A stretch of DNA of 64,000 bases from Alkalihalobacillus trypoxylicola (GCF_001590785.1 NZ_LTAO01000001.1:1-64000); one strand, 5' to 3'; counted from the stretch's first letter, positions 8,923-18,749 are shown. Made by a program: numbers and translations. The notes: generated from the sequence alone by a model not told the origin.

Positions 8923-8951
8923 ATTTTATTCCAATTAAACCGATTAGTCAA
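8923..8951 (-). promoter_or_regulatory. Promoter of ssuADCB
   Basis: TTGACT (8946-8951) and TAAAAT (8923-8928) on the minus strand, exactly 17 bases apart. Predicted transcription starts about 110 bases before ssuA, which puts the attenuator-like hairpin inside the leader. Confidence 0.7.
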
Positions 8952-8988
8952 CTGCGACTTTATTACTCTTTTTTATTACTGGGTCTAT

Positions 8989-10809
8989 TTAATTGGTTTT
9001 TAAGCTTTCATTTTCATAAAAGCGTTCTATATATTCGACAACCTTTTGATCGGCTATTAGTGGTGGTGCATGATGTGGTTTTCTTCTAGCATCTATGATT
9101 AGCTGGTCACATCCCCAATGCTTAAATTGAAACGTTTCATTGACTCCGTACATATCTGTTGCTGGGTTGCTTCTAGTAAAAGTAACCCATTGGAAATTAC
9201 TGATGCTTTCACTTGTAAATGAACTATCATCGCATACAACAAGTAACGGGCATGAACTCATATTAGGAAGCTTAGATAGCTTACTAGCTAACTGATTCAT
9301 TTCTTTCATTGAATCATCATAATTCATGAATGATTTCATCTCTATAGCTATAATGCCAGGTAAAACAAAGTGTGCACGTTGAATTTCTTCTATTTGCAAA
9401 AATTCTGGAGGTAATTGTAGACATAGCTCTCTTTTTTTCTCGCCTGCTGCCGCAAAGACCACCTTACTTCCTTGATTCATCCCTGTTCCGGTATAATCTA
9501 ATGTATCGATCGTCGTATTAGTTTGCAAATGGATATCTCGTTGCAAGTCAATTCTTTCTAAAAAGTACGTAAAAAATTCTACTTGCTTATGAGTAGACAA
9601 AATCACTTCCTCTTCAGCTGCAATAAATAAATATTTGGCTAGACTTAAATGACTTGTACCTAGTATTCGATTAGCGATCGTTAAAATCTCTTGAGGTTGT
9701 TTTAACTTTTGATAAGGAGTGTACCTTTCATAGCCTATCGCTAAAAGAAGTGGATGAACTCCTGCTGCATCGACTGCATGAACTTCCTTTACTCCAGGTA
9801 TTTCTGCTTGAACCGCCCCACCTGTCAATTCATGAATTAAATCTCCAAATGAAGTGTCCTCTTGCGGAGGCCTGCCTACTACCGTAAATGGCCAAATCGC
9901 ATTGTCCTTCGCATAGACTTTATGGACCTTCATCACTGGAAATTCATGAGCAAGACTGTAGTATCCTAAATGATCCCCAAAAGGACCTTCTAGCTTTGTT
10001 TCATCAGGATATATTTCTCCAGTTATCACGAAATCTGCGTCATGACTAACACAAAACCCATCTTCATAGCTATAACGAAAACGTCTACCTGCTAATAATC
10101 CAGCAAAGGTTAATTCACTCATTCCCTCTGGTAAAGGCATAACAGCCGATAAAGTATGAGCAGGATGACCACCAATAAAAATACTTACCTTTAGAGCTTC
10201 ACCTTTTTTAACGGCCTTTGCCTGATGAACTCCTATCCCTCGATGAATTTGATAGTGTAATCCTACCTCTTCGTTCTCTATGTAATCATTCCCGTCTAAT
10301 TGAACTCTGTACATACCTAAATTTGAATTCATAATACCGGGTTTATCGGGGTCCTCTGAATAAACTTGAGGTAAAGTTATAAATGCCCCACCGTCATCTG
10401 GCCATGATTTAATTTGAGGAAGATCTGTAATTTGAATTTCTTTAAAACTGCTCGGTAATTGTTTCTTTTTTTGTGGTAAAGCATTTATAGCCGCAAAGCC
10501 AGAATCAAGATATTTGAATGGATTTTTTAAAACTACACTTGGATTATTTCGAACACCGATCACACTTTGAGTTTTGGCTATCGTTTTTCGGAAGATAAAT
10601 TTACTTCTTTCCACTGTACCAAATAAGTTAGAAACAGCTGGGTACTTTGATCCTTTTACTTTTTCAAAATATAAAGCAGGTCCTTTTTCTGCATATACGC
10701 GTAATTGCAATGCAGCCATCTCTAAATAGGGATCCACCTCTTCTTTAATTCGAATAAGGTGCCCCTCTTTTTCTAAATCTAGAATACATTCTTCTAAGTT
10801 TTTATACAT
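8989..10809 (-). CDS. UbiD-family (prenyl-FMN dependent) decarboxylase
   Basis: A 606-residue member of the UbiD (de)carboxylase family. The N-terminal domain (ALYFEKVKGSKYPAVSNLFG), the prFMN-binding NSNLGMYR…HYQIHRGIGVH segment and the C-terminal GDLIHELTGG…VHAVDAAGVHPLLLAIG are recognisable. At 606 residues it is longer than B. subtilis YclC (about 470) and nearer the long menaquinone-type UbiD group. No ubiX prenyltransferase is nearby and the substrate is unknown. It sits between the ssu and cysJI operons but has its own gap on both sides, so a role in sulfur metabolism is not shown. Confidence 0.85.
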   Translation of the reverse strand: MYKNLEECILDLEKEGHLIRIKEEVDPYLEMAALQLRVYAEKGPALYFEKVKGSKYPAVSNLFGTVERSKFIFRKTIAKTQSVIGVRNNPSVVLKNPFKYLDSGFAAINALPQKKKQLPSSFKEIQITDLPQIKSWPDDGGAFITLPQVYSEDPDKPGIMNSNLGMYRVQLDGNDYIENEEVGLHYQIHRGIGVHQAKAVKKGEALKVSIFIGGHPAHTLSAVMPLPEGMSELTFAGLLAGRRFRYSYEDGFCVSHDADFVITGEIYPDETKLEGPFGDHLGYYSLAHEFPVMKVHKVYAKDNAIWPFTVVGRPPQEDTSFGDLIHELTGGAVQAEIPGVKEVHAVDAAGVHPLLLAIGYERYTPYQKLKQPQEILTIANRILGTSHLSLAKYLFIAAEEEVILSTHKQVEFFTYFLERIDLQRDIHLQTNTTIDTLDYTGTGMNQGSKVVFAAAGEKKRELCLQLPPEFLQIEEIQRAHFVLPGIIAIEMKSFMNYDDSMKEMNQLASKLSKLPNMSSCPLLVVCDDSSFTSESISNFQWVTFTRSNPATDMYGVNETFQFKHWGCDQLIIDARRKPHHAPPLIADQKVVEYIERFYENESLKTN

Positions 10810-10951
10810 ATAACTAAACCCCTATAAAAATATGTCTTTTCTCTTATTATAGCTTCTAGAAATTAAGTTGTCTTGCTCTAACTAATCTGTTCATAGACTT
10901 TCAACATTTTGCTATCTTATCATTGATCTTTTGCTAAAAATACATTTTTGA

Positions 10952-10981
10952 CAAAAAAAAACAGAGAATAGCTCTCTGCTT
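10952..10981 (-). terminator. Terminator of cysJI
   Basis: Minus strand: CAGAGAG…TTCTCTG stem (10962-10978) followed by a run of nine T, beginning a few bases past the cysI stop. Confidence 0.75.
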
Positions 10982-10983
10982 TT

Positions 10984-12702
10984 TTATTGATGAAAATTAG
11001 TCCCATCTGTTGTAGCTTTGATTATATTTTTTCTGATCAAGAAATCACCGAAATGTTCTTGTTCTTCACGCTCTTTTGCATACTGAGGTAAAAGCTCGTT
11101 AAGTATGGATATTATTTCAGCTTCTCCAATGTTTTCTCGATACATTTTACTTAATCGGCTACCATCAAAAGCTGCACCTAGATACATATTATATTTCCCT
11201 GGTGCTTTACCAATAAAGCCAATCTCTGCTAATGTGGGTCTCGCACAGCTATTAGGACAGCCTGTCATTCGTATCGTAATTTCTTTATCCGTTAAACCAT
11301 TACTATCTACAATCTCTTCAATTTGAGTAACTAAAGAAGGTAGATATCTTTCAGCTTCAGCCATCGCTAAGCCACAGGTTGGAAGAGCCACACAAGCAAG
11401 TGAGCTTCTTCTAAGAGCAGAATAATGCTTGCCATCTGTTAATTGATAAGCTTCGATTAATTCATTTATTTTTTTCTTTTTATGACTAGTCACATTGGCA
11501 ATTACTAAATTTTGGTTGGCAGTTAATCGAAAATCTCCCGTATGAACTTTAGCAATTTCTCGTAATCCCGTCATCAGTGGGTAGTTTTCTTGGTCAATAA
11601 TACGTCCACCTTCTACAAATAATGTGAAATGCCATTTCCCTTTAGAACCTTTCACCCATCCATAGCGGTCACCATTACTATCAAACTGAAAATCTCTAGC
11701 TTTCTCAAGTTTCCAACCTAATCGATGTTCTAGCTCTTCAACAACTGCTTCTAATCCCAAACGGTCAACCGTATATTTGAAGCGAGCATTTTTCCTTTCA
11801 GAACGATTGCCATAATCTCTTTGTATGGTAATTAACTTTTCCGATAGCTCTAAAATTTGATTCGGCTTTACAAAACCAATCACTTTAGCTAATTGAGGAT
11901 AGGTGGCTTCATCTCCATGAGTCATGCCCATTCCTCCACCTATTGCCACATTAAATCCGACTAATTTTTTATTTTCTACAATCGCTATAAATCCAATGTC
12001 CTGTGAAAAAACGTCAATATCATTGGATGGAGGAACCGCGATTCCGATTTTAAATTTCCGTGGTAAATATAATGCACCATACATCGGTTCTAGTTCATCT
12101 TGTTCAGGGGTACTAACCACCTTTTCCTCATCAAACCATAGCTCATAGTAAGCTCTCGTTTTCGGTAAAAGATAATCACTTAGCTGCTGTGACCAGTCAA
12201 ATACCTCTTGATGTATGTCTGATTGATCTGGGTTCGGATTACACATTACATTTCGATTGACATCACCACAGGCAGCAATTGTATCTAGCTTGGAGGAATA
12301 GATATCTTGAATCGTTTGTTTCATATTCCATTTCAATATTCCATGCATTTGAAATGCTTGTCGCGTGGTCAGCTTTAAAGTTTGATTTCCATATTTTTGA
12401 GCAAGTTCATCCATCACCAGCCATTGTTCTGGAGTAGATACCCCACCTGGTGTCCGAACTCTAAGCATAAATTGAAAGGCAGGTTCTAACTTTTGTTTTT
12501 GTCTTTCTATTCTTAAGTCGCGGTCATCCTGTAGATAGCTACCATGAAATTTCATTAAACGATTATCATCATCTGAAATTCCGGAACTGATTGGTTCTAC
12601 CATCGATTCAGAAAGCGTTCCCCTCAAATAATTACTTTCTCTTTTAATTCGTTCCACATCACTTGGCGGCCCTTCAGGAGCCGTTAAGATAGGCTTCGTC
12701 AT
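10984..12702 (-). CDS. cysI: Assimilatory sulfite reductase hemoprotein (beta) subunit CysI
   Basis: A 572-residue siroheme/[4Fe-4S] enzyme reducing sulfite to sulfide with electrons from CysJ. The four cluster cysteines are C437 and C443 ([11 protein letters not shown]) and C482 and C486 ([10 protein letters not shown]). The sulfite/nitrite reductase repeats are seen at [15 protein letters not shown] (112-125) and [13 protein letters not shown]. The length equals B. subtilis CysI. It is the second gene of cysJI, 28 bases after cysJ. It also consumes sulfite released by SsuD. Confidence 0.96.
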   Translation of the reverse strand: MTKPILTAPEGPPSDVERIKRESNYLRGTLSESMVEPISSGISDDDNRLMKFHGSYLQDDRDLRIERQKQKLEPAFQFMLRVRTPGGVSTPEQWLVMDELAQKYGNQTLKLTTRQAFQMHGILKWNMKQTIQDIYSSKLDTIAACGDVNRNVMCNPNPDQSDIHQEVFDWSQQLSDYLLPKTRAYYELWFDEEKVVSTPEQDELEPMYGALYLPRKFKIGIAVPPSNDIDVFSQDIGFIAIVENKKLVGFNVAIGGGMGMTHGDEATYPQLAKVIGFVKPNQILELSEKLITIQRDYGNRSERKNARFKYTVDRLGLEAVVEELEHRLGWKLEKARDFQFDSNGDRYGWVKGSKGKWHFTLFVEGGRIIDQENYPLMTGLREIAKVHTGDFRLTANQNLVIANVTSHKKKKINELIEAYQLTDGKHYSALRRSSLACVALPTCGLAMAEAERYLPSLVTQIEEIVDSNGLTDKEITIRMTGCPNSCARPTLAEIGFIGKAPGKYNMYLGAAFDGSRLSKMYRENIGEAEIISILNELLPQYAKEREEQEHFGDFLIRKNIIKATTDGTNFHQ

Positions 12703-12730
12703 ACCATAATTCTCCTTTCAATCAACAAAC

Positions 12731-14569
12731 CTAGTAAACATCTCTTTGATATTTACGTTGTTGCTGCAAGTCTAATATAAATGCCTCTGCTTCGTCTCTA
12801 CTTAAACTAGCTTCTTTTTCTACTATGTCAATTAGCGTTTGGTGAACATCATGAGCCATATTTTTTTCATCACCACATACATATAATACGGCCCCTTCTT
12901 TTATCCATTCATAAAGCTCGGCGCTGTGCTTTTTCATACGATGCTGGACATACACTTTTTCATTTGTATCGCGCGAAAATGCAACATCCATATTCGATAG
13001 TGTTCCATCCTTCAACCAACCTTGCCATTCTGTTTGGTAAAGAAAATCCGTTACAAAATGCTGATCCCCAAAAAATAACCATGACTTTCCTGTGTGTCCT
13101 TGCTCCTCTCTTTCTTGTAAAAAGGATCGAAAAGGCGCTACTCCAGTTCCAGGACCTACCATGATAATCGGTGTATCTGGATTTTCAGGAAGTTTAAAAT
13201 TCTCGTTATGCTGAATATAAACGGGTAAAGTATCTCCTGGCTCTATTCTTTCTGAACAAAGTATAGAGCAAACTCCATTTCGTTCTCTACCTGCTGATTG
13301 ATACCGAACTGCACCAATTGTAATATGTACTTCTTCTGGATTCGCTTCTAAGCTGCTTGAAATAGAATATAATCGACCTGGAATTTTTCTTAATTGATTC
13401 ACAAAATCTTGAATCGAACCGGACCACGGTCCAAAGTCTTTAATGAAATCAAGCAAATCTCTTCCTTTTATATACTCTTTTAATCTATCTTTTTCATTAG
13501 TTGATAGTAGCTTGTGTAAATCTTCATTGGCCGTTAGCTTTGAAAGTTTTTCGACAAGAGGTTTTGTTAAAATAGTAATTTCAAAATAATTTGTAAGTGC
13601 CTCCTTCAAAGGAAGAACATCACCTTGCTTATTTATGGTCACAATTTCATTAGATTCTGCATTTAATTCATTCAATAAGAGATCGACTAATGTAGGGTCA
13701 TTAGTAGGATAAATTCCTAAGCTATCTCCTGGCTGATAAGTTAGCCCAGATCCTTCCAAGGAAATTTCTAAATGTCTTGTTTCTTTATTGGAGCCCCTAC
13801 CATTTAAATTAATATTTTCTAAAACTTCAGCTTGAAATGGATTCGTTCTTGAGTAAGGAGATTCTTCTGCACTCGAAGAAGGGCCTGCTGCTAATTTAGA
13901 AGCAGCTTCTGAATGAGTCGAATCTGATTGCAATTCGGTTAACCCTTTTATAATGCCTTCCATCCATTCAGATGCTGGTTCATCAAAGTCTAAATCACAA
14001 TCAACACGAGGGAAAACTCTTGTTCCACCTAACTCTTCTAACCTTTGATCAAATTCTTTTCCTGTATGACAGAAAAACTCATATGAGCTATCGCCAAGCG
14101 AAAGCACAGAAAAATGAACCCCATCTAGTTTAGGAGCTCGTTTTCCTAGTAAAAATTCATGAAAGGAAAGTGCATTGTCAGGTGGTTCGCCCTCACCATG
14201 CGTACTCACTAAAATAAAAAGATTTTCAACTTTTTTTAGTTGATTAGGCTTAAAGTCATTCATTGAAGACAAGGTTACATTAAATCCATTACCTTCTAAT
14301 TTTCGTTTTGTTTCCTTGGCTAAGCTTTGAGCATTTCCTGTCTGAGAACCGAACAATATCGTTACATCCTTCGATATAGCAGGAGTACTGACAGACTGTT
14401 CAGAAATTTCTGTACCTGTTTCAAGCGGTTTTACTACTTCTACACTTTGTCCTGCAGCCATGTACCCGCTTAACCATAATTTTTGAGATTCTGTTAAAGT
14501 TGGTAAGAGTTGATTTAATAAATCAACTTGTTCTTGATTAAAAGGACTGTTTATAACTTGAAGTTGCAA
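12731..14569 (-). CDS. cysJ: Sulfite reductase [NADPH] flavoprotein (alpha) subunit CysJ
   Basis: A 612-residue diflavin reductase: flavodoxin domain (ILFGSQTGNAQSLAKE, LSTHGEGEPPDNA), then an FAD-binding domain (RLYSISSS, GVCS) and an NADPH-binding domain (GPGTGVAPFRSFLQER, VYVCGD), ending in Tyr as usual. It passes electrons from NADPH to CysI. TTG 14569 is chosen as start because GAGGTGG lies 6 bases upstream and the resulting MQLQVINSPFNQEQ matches the known N-terminus of Bacillus CysJ. The five extra upstream codons are dismissed. Confidence 0.95.
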   Translation of the reverse strand: MQLQVINSPFNQEQVDLLNQLLPTLTESQKLWLSGYMAAGQSVEVVKPLETGTEISEQSVSTPAISKDVTILFGSQTGNAQSLAKETKRKLEGNGFNVTLSSMNDFKPNQLKKVENLFILVSTHGEGEPPDNALSFHEFLLGKRAPKLDGVHFSVLSLGDSSYEFFCHTGKEFDQRLEELGGTRVFPRVDCDLDFDEPASEWMEGIIKGLTELQSDSTHSEAASKLAAGPSSSAEESPYSRTNPFQAEVLENINLNGRGSNKETRHLEISLEGSGLTYQPGDSLGIYPTNDPTLVDLLLNELNAESNEIVTINKQGDVLPLKEALTNYFEITILTKPLVEKLSKLTANEDLHKLLSTNEKDRLKEYIKGRDLLDFIKDFGPWSGSIQDFVNQLRKIPGRLYSISSSLEANPEEVHITIGAVRYQSAGRERNGVCSILCSERIEPGDTLPVYIQHNENFKLPENPDTPIIMVGPGTGVAPFRSFLQEREEQGHTGKSWLFFGDQHFVTDFLYQTEWQGWLKDGTLSNMDVAFSRDTNEKVYVQHRMKKHSAELYEWIKEGAVLYVCGDEKNMAHDVHQTLIDIVEKEASLSRDEAEAFILDLQQQRKYQRDVY

Positions 14570-14631
14570 CAATATCCACCTCACATAAGAATAAATACAA
14601 ATTCACGTTTTTGTTGAAATAAGTTTATTCT

Positions 14632-14660
14632 ATCATAGCTTCACTATTCCTATACGTCAA
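14632..14660 (-). promoter_or_regulatory. Promoter of cysJI
   Basis: Minus strand TTGACG (14655-14660) and TATGAT (14632-14637) with a 17-base spacer, about 60 bases before cysJ. No convincing CymR or S-box element was recognised. Confidence 0.65.
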
Positions 14661-14701
14661 GTTGGTTTTAACAAATAAAGTGCTATTCTTTTTAGTTTAA
14701 G

Positions 14702-14757
14702 CTCAAAAAAATAGATAGTCCTAAATACATATGTATGTATATATAGGCCTACCTTTT
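14702..14757 (-). terminator. Terminator of des-desK-desR
   Basis: Minus strand AGGTAGGCCTA … TTAGGACTATCT forms a long imperfect stem with an AT-rich top, followed by ATTTTTTT. It starts about 10 bases past the desR stop. Confidence 0.65.
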
Positions 14758-14767
14758 TTTCTCTTCA

Positions 14768-15367
14768 TTATTTAAACCAACCACGTTCTTTAGATTGTTT
14801 AATGGCTTCGATCCGATTGGTTACTTCTAGTTTATCAAGTATAACCGATACATAATTTCTAACCGTCCCCACCTTAATACTTAATTGGTTAGCTATTTCA
14901 TTCGTACTTTTTCCATCTGCTATTAATTCAAGTACGTCTTTTTCTCTTTCTGTTAATGGATTTTTTTCACTGTACACATCATCCATTAACTCAGGTGCGA
15001 AAATTCGCTTGCCATTCATCACTTGACGGATCGCATTGGCTAAATCATCACTAGGAGAATCTTTTAATAAATAGGCCTTAACCCCCGCCTTTAAAGCTCT
15101 TTGAAAATATCCTGCTCGTGCAAAAGTGGTTAAAATGATGACATTCGTTTCACTATCTTTTAATTCCTCAGCAGCCTCTAAGCCACTTTTTCCTGGCATC
15201 TCTATATCCATTAAACAAATATGTGGCTTTAAGTCTTGCACCAACTTGATAGCCTCACCACCATCAAAGGCTTTTCCGACAACCGTTATATCTTCTTCTA
15301 GGTTTAAAAGAGCCCCTAATGCACCTAGAAGCATTTGTTGATCTTCTGCAATTACAACCTTTATCAT
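14768..15367 (-). CDS. desR: Response regulator DesR (LuxR/NarL family)
   Basis: A 199-residue two-component regulator. The receiver domain has acidic D9 and phospho-acceptor D54 (CLMDIEMPG), and there is a C-terminal LuxR-type HTH from about residue 135 (PLTEREKDVLELIADGKSTNEIA). Size, neighbours and sequence match B. subtilis DesR, which when phosphorylated by DesK on cooling activates des. Its ATG overlaps the desK stop by 4 bases, so the two are translationally coupled. Confidence 0.93.
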   Translation of the reverse strand: MIKVVIAEDQQMLLGALGALLNLEEDITVVGKAFDGGEAIKLVQDLKPHICLMDIEMPGKSGLEAAEELKDSETNVIILTTFARAGYFQRALKAGVKAYLLKDSPSDDLANAIRQVMNGKRIFAPELMDDVYSEKNPLTEREKDVLELIADGKSTNEIANQLSIKVGTVRNYVSVILDKLEVTNRIEAIKQSKERGWFK

Positions 15368-16515
15368 GATGATTCACCTCCGCGCGCATCAGATGGAACC
15401 GTTATTTTCAAGTTGGTTCCGTCTTGTGTAAACAATTCAAGCTTGCCATTAATAAATTCTAACCGTTCCCTCATACCAATTATTCCATAGCCTACTGTAT
15501 AGTTAGCGGAAGGTTGTTTGAAGCGTCCATTATCCATTATATTTAAAATCGTACTATCTTGCTTAACCTCTATTGAAATATGACAAATCGTTGCTCCACT
15601 ATGCTTCACTACATTATTTATGCCTTCCTTTAAACACATGCTTAGTATATTTTCTGATATTAAACTTAAATGTAACGTTTCAGGAGGATTGTCTATACTT
15701 GATTCAATTTCAGCTGCCTGTAAAAGCTGTTTAACACGAACTAATTCGTCTTTTAATCGGACACTCCTCATCTGCGAAACCATTTTTCTTACCTCACTCA
15801 GTGCCGTTCTTGCTGTTTGCTGTACATCTTGAAGCTCCTGACTTGCTTGTTTTGGGTCTTTTTTTATTAATTTATTCGCTAATTCAGATTTTAATCCTAT
15901 CAAGGAAAGTTTCTGTCCGAGCGTATCATGAAGATCCCGTGCAATACGTTCTCTTTCTTCAACCTTAATCAGCTCTGAAATCATTTTATTGGCATCTTCT
16001 AATTTTTCCTCTAATTTTTCTTTTTCATTTCGGTTAAACAAATTAAATGGCAATAAAATAATACTGATTAGAACGATGATGATAAAAGGAAGCTGTCTAA
16101 TAAACAACGGTTCTTGGACGGCAAACATATAATTAATCATCACAGTGGTCGAAAGTAAATGAATAAAATATAAGATAAAAAAGGCAATTCTATCTCGTAT
16201 GTTCCCAATAAGATAAGCCAAAAAGAAAGCAAAGTACACATAGCTATATAAATAGATAGCCATAATGGACATAGCATTTAACAAAATCGTCCATAAATAA
16301 ATCGTCCAACCCTTGTTCGAAATATTGGCCAATCTAAAAAAAAGAAAGAAAAGCAGCGTTAATGATATACCAATAATACTAACAAGAGTGGTTGATTGAA
16401 CGATAAAATAAAAGGGCAAAATACAAAGGACTGTCCAAATATATGGAGCAATCCCGTTTCTTTTTTCAAAGTTTAAATATTGTTTGACTGTGATTGATAA
16501 TTTGTGATTACCCAT
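15364..16515 (-). CDS. desK: Membrane-fluidity sensor histidine kinase DesK
   Basis: A 383-residue sensor kinase. An N-terminal domain of 4-5 transmembrane segments (about residues 25-160) is followed by a coiled linker and a HisKA_3 dimerisation helix with H196 in RIARDLHDTLGQ. A HATPase domain at the end carries GYGIIGMRERL. The family senses membrane thickness/fluidity and switches between kinase and phosphatase. It lies between the desaturase gene and desR with 12-base and overlapping junctions, the same order as in B. subtilis. Confidence 0.93.
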   Translation of the reverse strand: MGNHKLSITVKQYLNFEKRNGIAPYIWTVLCILPFYFIVQSTTLVSIIGISLTLLFFLFFRLANISNKGWTIYLWTILLNAMSIMAIYLYSYVYFAFFLAYLIGNIRDRIAFFILYFIHLLSTTVMINYMFAVQEPLFIRQLPFIIIVLISIILLPFNLFNRNEKEKLEEKLEDANKMISELIKVEERERIARDLHDTLGQKLSLIGLKSELANKLIKKDPKQASQELQDVQQTARTALSEVRKMVSQMRSVRLKDELVRVKQLLQAAEIESSIDNPPETLHLSLISENILSMCLKEGINNVVKHSGATICHISIEVKQDSTILNIMDNGRFKQPSANYTVGYGIIGMRERLEFINGKLELFTQDGTNLKITVPSDARGGESS

Positions 16516-16527
16516 TTTTTAACCCTC

Positions 16528-17535
16528 TTAACTTACTTTTCCTAATCGTACCTTTTTTGCGGCACGAAAGCCAACAAATTTCTTTTGATTTTCATCCCAT
16601 AAATGATACTTTAATGAGGCGATGCTTGTTTTAATCGTTATTGTAGGAACATGCTGAAGTGGTGATACCTCATTATGAACCTTTTCTAATTGATAGTTAG
16701 GAACCCGTGGGCTTAAATGGTGAACATGGTGGTAGCCTATATTTCCAGTTAACCATTGTAAAAGCTTAGGTAATTTATAGTAAGAGCTTCCTTCTACTGA
16801 AGCTAGCACATAATTCCACTTTTGGTCCACTTCGAAATAGGAATCTTCAAATGTGTGTTGTACATAAAACAACCAAACACCCGCTATACCGGACACTAAA
16901 AATATCGGCCCTTGCACGAGTAGAAATGATTGCCAGCCGATTGTCAAACACAATAAGGTAATAGAAGCAACAATAAGTAGATTCGTTAAGTACGTATTCA
17001 TTCGTTCTTTTCTTCTGGCACCTTTTCTATTGAATCGATTTTGAATTAAAAATACAAAAATCGGTCCAAGTACAAACATAACGAAAGGATTACGATAGAG
17101 ACGGTATTGTAGTTTTTCTAATTGGGAAGCTGACGCATATTCATCAACTGTCATCATCCAAATATCTCCTACACCTCGTTTATCCAAATTCCCACTTGTC
17201 GCATGGTGCACGGAGTGTTCATGTCCCCATTTACTATATGGAAATAAAGTTAATACACCTGTCATTGTACCGATGATCTTGTTCACTTTTCGATTTTTAA
17301 AAAATGAATGGTGACAACAATCATGGAAAATGATAAACACACGAACTAAAAATCCACCAGCGATGACTGAAAGACCCAAAGATAACCAAATAGAAATTTC
17401 AAGAAGATAATAAGCTCCAATCCATAACAAAACAAATGGAACTAATGTATTGAATAGCTGAGTGATACTTTTATGACGATTACTTTTCTCGTACGGAGCT
17501 ACTTGCTTACGTAGAGCTTTTTGTTGTTCCTTCAT
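16528..17535 (-). CDS. des: Delta-5 acyl-lipid fatty acid desaturase Des
   Basis: A 335-residue integral-membrane di-iron desaturase that introduces double bonds into membrane phospholipid acyl chains on cooling. The three histidine boxes are HDCCHH (71-76), HEHSVHH (105-111) and HHVHH (269-273). Start placed at ATG 17535, because AAGGAATG precedes it and a TATAAT -10 overlaps the earlier ATG at 17565. The resulting N-terminus and length resemble B. subtilis Des. First gene of des-desK-desR. Confidence 0.94.
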   Translation of the reverse strand: MKEQQKALRKQVAPYEKSNRHKSITQLFNTLVPFVLLWIGAYYLLEISIWLSLGLSVIAGGFLVRVFIIFHDCCHHSFFKNRKVNKIIGTMTGVLTLFPYSKWGHEHSVHHATSGNLDKRGVGDIWMMTVDEYASASQLEKLQYRLYRNPFVMFVLGPIFVFLIQNRFNRKGARRKERMNTYLTNLLIVASITLLCLTIGWQSFLLVQGPIFLVSGIAGVWLFYVQHTFEDSYFEVDQKWNYVLASVEGSSYYKLPKLLQWLTGNIGYHHVHHLSPRVPNYQLEKVHNEVSPLQHVPTITIKTSIASLKYHLWDENQKKFVGFRAAKKVRLGKVS

Positions 17536-17563
17536 CAAATCATTCCTTATTGTGTTTTTTTTC

Positions 17564-17634
17564 ATTATAAGAAAGATTGAAATGTTTAGGCAGTCATACG
17601 TATCATGTTAGCTATATGATAAATGTCATATATC
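17564..17634 (-). promoter_or_regulatory. des promoter with candidate DesR-binding palindromes
   Basis: A perfect -10 TATAAT (17564-17569, minus strand) has no recognisable -35 at the proper distance, as expected for an activator-dependent promoter. Upstream are a palindrome ATATGA-N6-TCATAT (17614-17631) and a related GTCATACGTATCATG (17593-17607). These are the likely DesR~P sites by position; the match to published DesR boxes was not verified. Confidence 0.5.
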
Positions 17635-17710
17635 AAAAAAAGAATGAAATAATCATTAAAACAGCTATGTTAAAATAGAGCAATATGTGTTTATTAAAGG
17701 AGTTCTTCAT

Positions 17711-18748
17711 GTGCGTATATTATTTGACCTGATTCAAACTATTTTCATTTCTTTTTTTGGTGGTTACGTCTTTCATTTGTTAAGTCTCCCTTTGCCTTGG
17801 GTATTGGGTTCTTTAACCGCTGTAGTGCTTTGGCAAGGATTTACACAACGCAAATTATATTTGCCAAACTCACTTAAAAATGGAAGTCTGATTTTATTAG
17901 GAGCTTATTTTGGTCTATATTTTACCCTTGAAACCTTTATTACGATAGGGCCTTTTCTGTTGCCCTATTTATTTTTAATCGCTTTATTAATTTTAATCAG
18001 TATTTGGCTTAGTATAATGGTGACGAAATGGATTTCAGTGGATAAAGTAACGAGTACTTTTAGTTCAATTCCTGGTGGTTTGACGGAAATGGTCGTGGCA
18101 AGCGAATCGTTACATGCAAACTCTTCTTATGTGACGATATTTCAAACGATTCGTTTATTAACGGTTCTTTTTACTGTTCCACCTATTATGATAGCTCTAT
18201 TCAGTACAGATACCGAAACACTTATTAAAGATACGTATCAAGCCACACTTACTTTTGAGTGGTCCTATAGCTTTTATATTTTTCCTATTATCGTCGCGCT
18301 AATATTAAAAGACAAAGTTCCTGCCGGAATTGTTGTGGGACCGATGCTTGTCGTTGCGTTATTAAATATTATTTTAGGTTCGATTCCTCCTCTTCCAGAA
18401 TTATTGTTAATCATTGCGCAAATATGCTTGGGTGCAAGCTTAGGTATAAACATTCATTTTTCAACGTTAAAAGAAGGCGGAAAATATGGTTTTGTTTACC
18501 TAACTATTACGCTTGTCCTGATTATCGTTTCTATCGGATTAGGATGGATATTAAGTAAATTGACTTCATTAGATTTAGCAACTGCTCTATTAAGTACAGC
18601 TCCTGGTGGACTGATCGAAATGGTTCTAATTGCATCCCAAGTAGGGGCTGACCCAGCTATCGTTAGCGCCTTGCAACTAACACGTATTTTGTTGATTGTA
18701 ACGGTTGTTCCTATCTTTTTAAAATGGTATTTTCAAAAAGACCGTTGA
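17711..18748 (+). CDS. AbrB-family (duplicated domain) membrane protein, putative transporter/regulator of ammonia monooxygenase type
   Basis: A 345-residue polytopic membrane protein of the membrane AbrB duplication family (unrelated to the AbrB transition-state regulator). Two homologous halves each carry the signature with paired glycines: SSIPGGLTEMVVAS (about 115-130) and STAPGGLIEMVLIAS (about 295-310). Around ten hydrophobic segments are visible. Function in Firmicutes is unknown; transport is an inference from the fold. GTG 17711 is chosen as start because AAAGGAG lies 8 bases upstream. It is divergent from des and ends just before repeats A1/A2. Confidence 0.82.
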   Translation: MRILFDLIQTIFISFFGGYVFHLLSLPLPWVLGSLTAVVLWQGFTQRKLYLPNSLKNGSLILLGAYFGLYFTLETFITIGPFLLPYLFLIALLILISIWLSIMVTKWISVDKVTSTFSSIPGGLTEMVVASESLHANSSYVTIFQTIRLLTVLFTVPPIMIALFSTDTETLIKDTYQATLTFEWSYSFYIFPIIVALILKDKVPAGIVVGPMLVVALLNIILGSIPPLPELLLIIAQICLGASLGINIHFSTLKEGGKYGFVYLTITLVLIIVSIGLGWILSKLTSLDLATALLSTAPGGLIEMVLIASQVGADPAIVSALQLTRILLIVTVVPIFLKWYFQKDR

Positions 18749-18749
18749 A

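Noticed and set aside
8709-8951. 80-codon minus-strand ORF across the ssuA leader
   Set aside because: Out of frame with ssuA, overlaps its promoter and start, and has no ribosome site; the sequence is better explained as an untranslated leader.
8807-8960. S-box (SAM) riboswitch before the ssu operon
   Set aside because: Searched for the GGGCCC…TGAAGCC…GGCAACC type signature expected in sulfur leaders; it is absent.
14570-14767. S-box or T-box leader before cysJ
   Set aside because: The leader from the predicted promoter to the start is only about 55 bases and has no such motif.
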